Positions 5,069 through 5,182 of a stretch of DNA of 5,182 nucleotides are shown here, piece by piece (positions within the stretch are counted from its first letter, which is position 1; every line of letters starts with the position of its first letter). The stretch spans positions 1 through 5,182 of the forward strand of contig CAZBMS010000080.1 in assembly GCA_964493125.1 (NCBI GenBank), given 5' to 3'. Below the pieces are notes generated by a model, which made no database searches, was not told the origin of the DNA, and saw only the letters and a list, made by a program, of their open reading frames with translations. The DNA comes from QGNO01 sp964493125. Lineage in GTDB: Bacteria; Chloroflexota; Dehalococcoidia; Lucifugimonadales; QGNO01. A program made the translations under genes and the position numbers.

Positions 5069-5182
5069 TTGGTACGGGCAGCGTTTATATATTCTGAAGA
5101 TCTCTCTAGCCATGTGTTAAGAGATGGTCATCCTATGCGCCCAATAAGATTGAAATGGACGCATGATCTCTTAGACGCTTTG
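5069..5182 (+). CDS. Class I/II histone deacetylase family protein (AcuC-like), N-terminal fragment
   Basis: Only the first 38 codons are in the window; the gene runs off the right edge. The N-terminus reads VRAAFIYSEDLSSHVL, followed by DGHPMRPIRLKWTHDLLDAL. This matches the opening of zinc-dependent deacetylases of the AcuC/arginase-deacetylase fold, where a first strand ending in YS is followed by the conserved G-H-P-x-R/K-P-x-R motif. Characterised relatives remove acyl groups from protein lysines (AcuC acts on acetyl-CoA synthetase) or from polyamines. The catalytic His and Asp residues lie beyond the edge, so activity and substrate cannot be judged. The start is TTG 5069 because of GGAGG just upstream. 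The gap to the end of the DUF503 gene is 47 bases with no terminator, so the two are probably cotranscribed. Confidence 0.85.
   Translation, partial: MVRAAFIYSEDLSSHVLRDGHPMRPIRLKWTHDLLDAL

Overview
The window holds the distal half of an F1Fo ATP synthase operon on the + strand, a convergent gene for the NADH-sensing repressor Rex on the - strand, and the start of a second + strand transcription unit that diverges from rex. The proteins are clearly bacterial. The atpA-atpG-atpD-atpC order is the standard bacterial one. The moderately AT-rich codon use, the wording of the alpha and beta subunits, and the company of Rex, a DUF503 protein and an AcuC-type deacetylase suggest a Chloroflexota-like organism (Dehalococcoidia/SAR202 type). 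That placement is an impression from remembered family sequences and needs a search.

Layout. Bases 1-912 encode the C-terminal 303 residues of the alpha subunit (5' end outside the window). A 71-codon gene at 919-1134, which is not part of the textbook atp operon, sits between atpA and atpG with gaps of 6 and 2 bases. atpG (1137-2006), atpD (2035-3447) and atpC (3462-3881) follow with gaps of 28 and 14 bases, and no internal promoter or terminator is evident. atpC meets rex (4531-3878, - strand) tail to tail: the two genes overlap by four bases, and one palindromic TTAA supplies both stop codons. Bases 4532-4728 form a divergent control region. It has a near-consensus promoter for rex, an extended -10 promoter facing right, and a perfect 20-bp inverted repeat between them. 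To the right are a DUF503/YlxP-like gene whose reading frame is broken by an apparent one-base deletion (4729-5021) and the first 38 codons of a class I/II histone deacetylase (AcuC-like) gene starting at TTG 5069.

How the parts fit. The alpha, beta, gamma and epsilon genes make the catalytic F1 head and rotor, and their key residues are intact. Epsilon carries a motif known to bind ATP in Bacillus-type enzymes, so inhibition responsive to ATP level is plausible. Rex couples transcription of respiratory and energy genes to the NADH/NAD+ ratio, so its position against the ATP synthase operon makes functional sense, although I see no convincing Rex operator in the window. The observations most worth following are the extra small gene inside the atp operon (an acidic protein whose pattern resembles an Sm-like small beta barrel), the inverted repeat between the divergent promoters, and the frameshift in the DUF503 gene. 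I see no RNA genes, CRISPR arrays, insertion sequences or other mobile elements.
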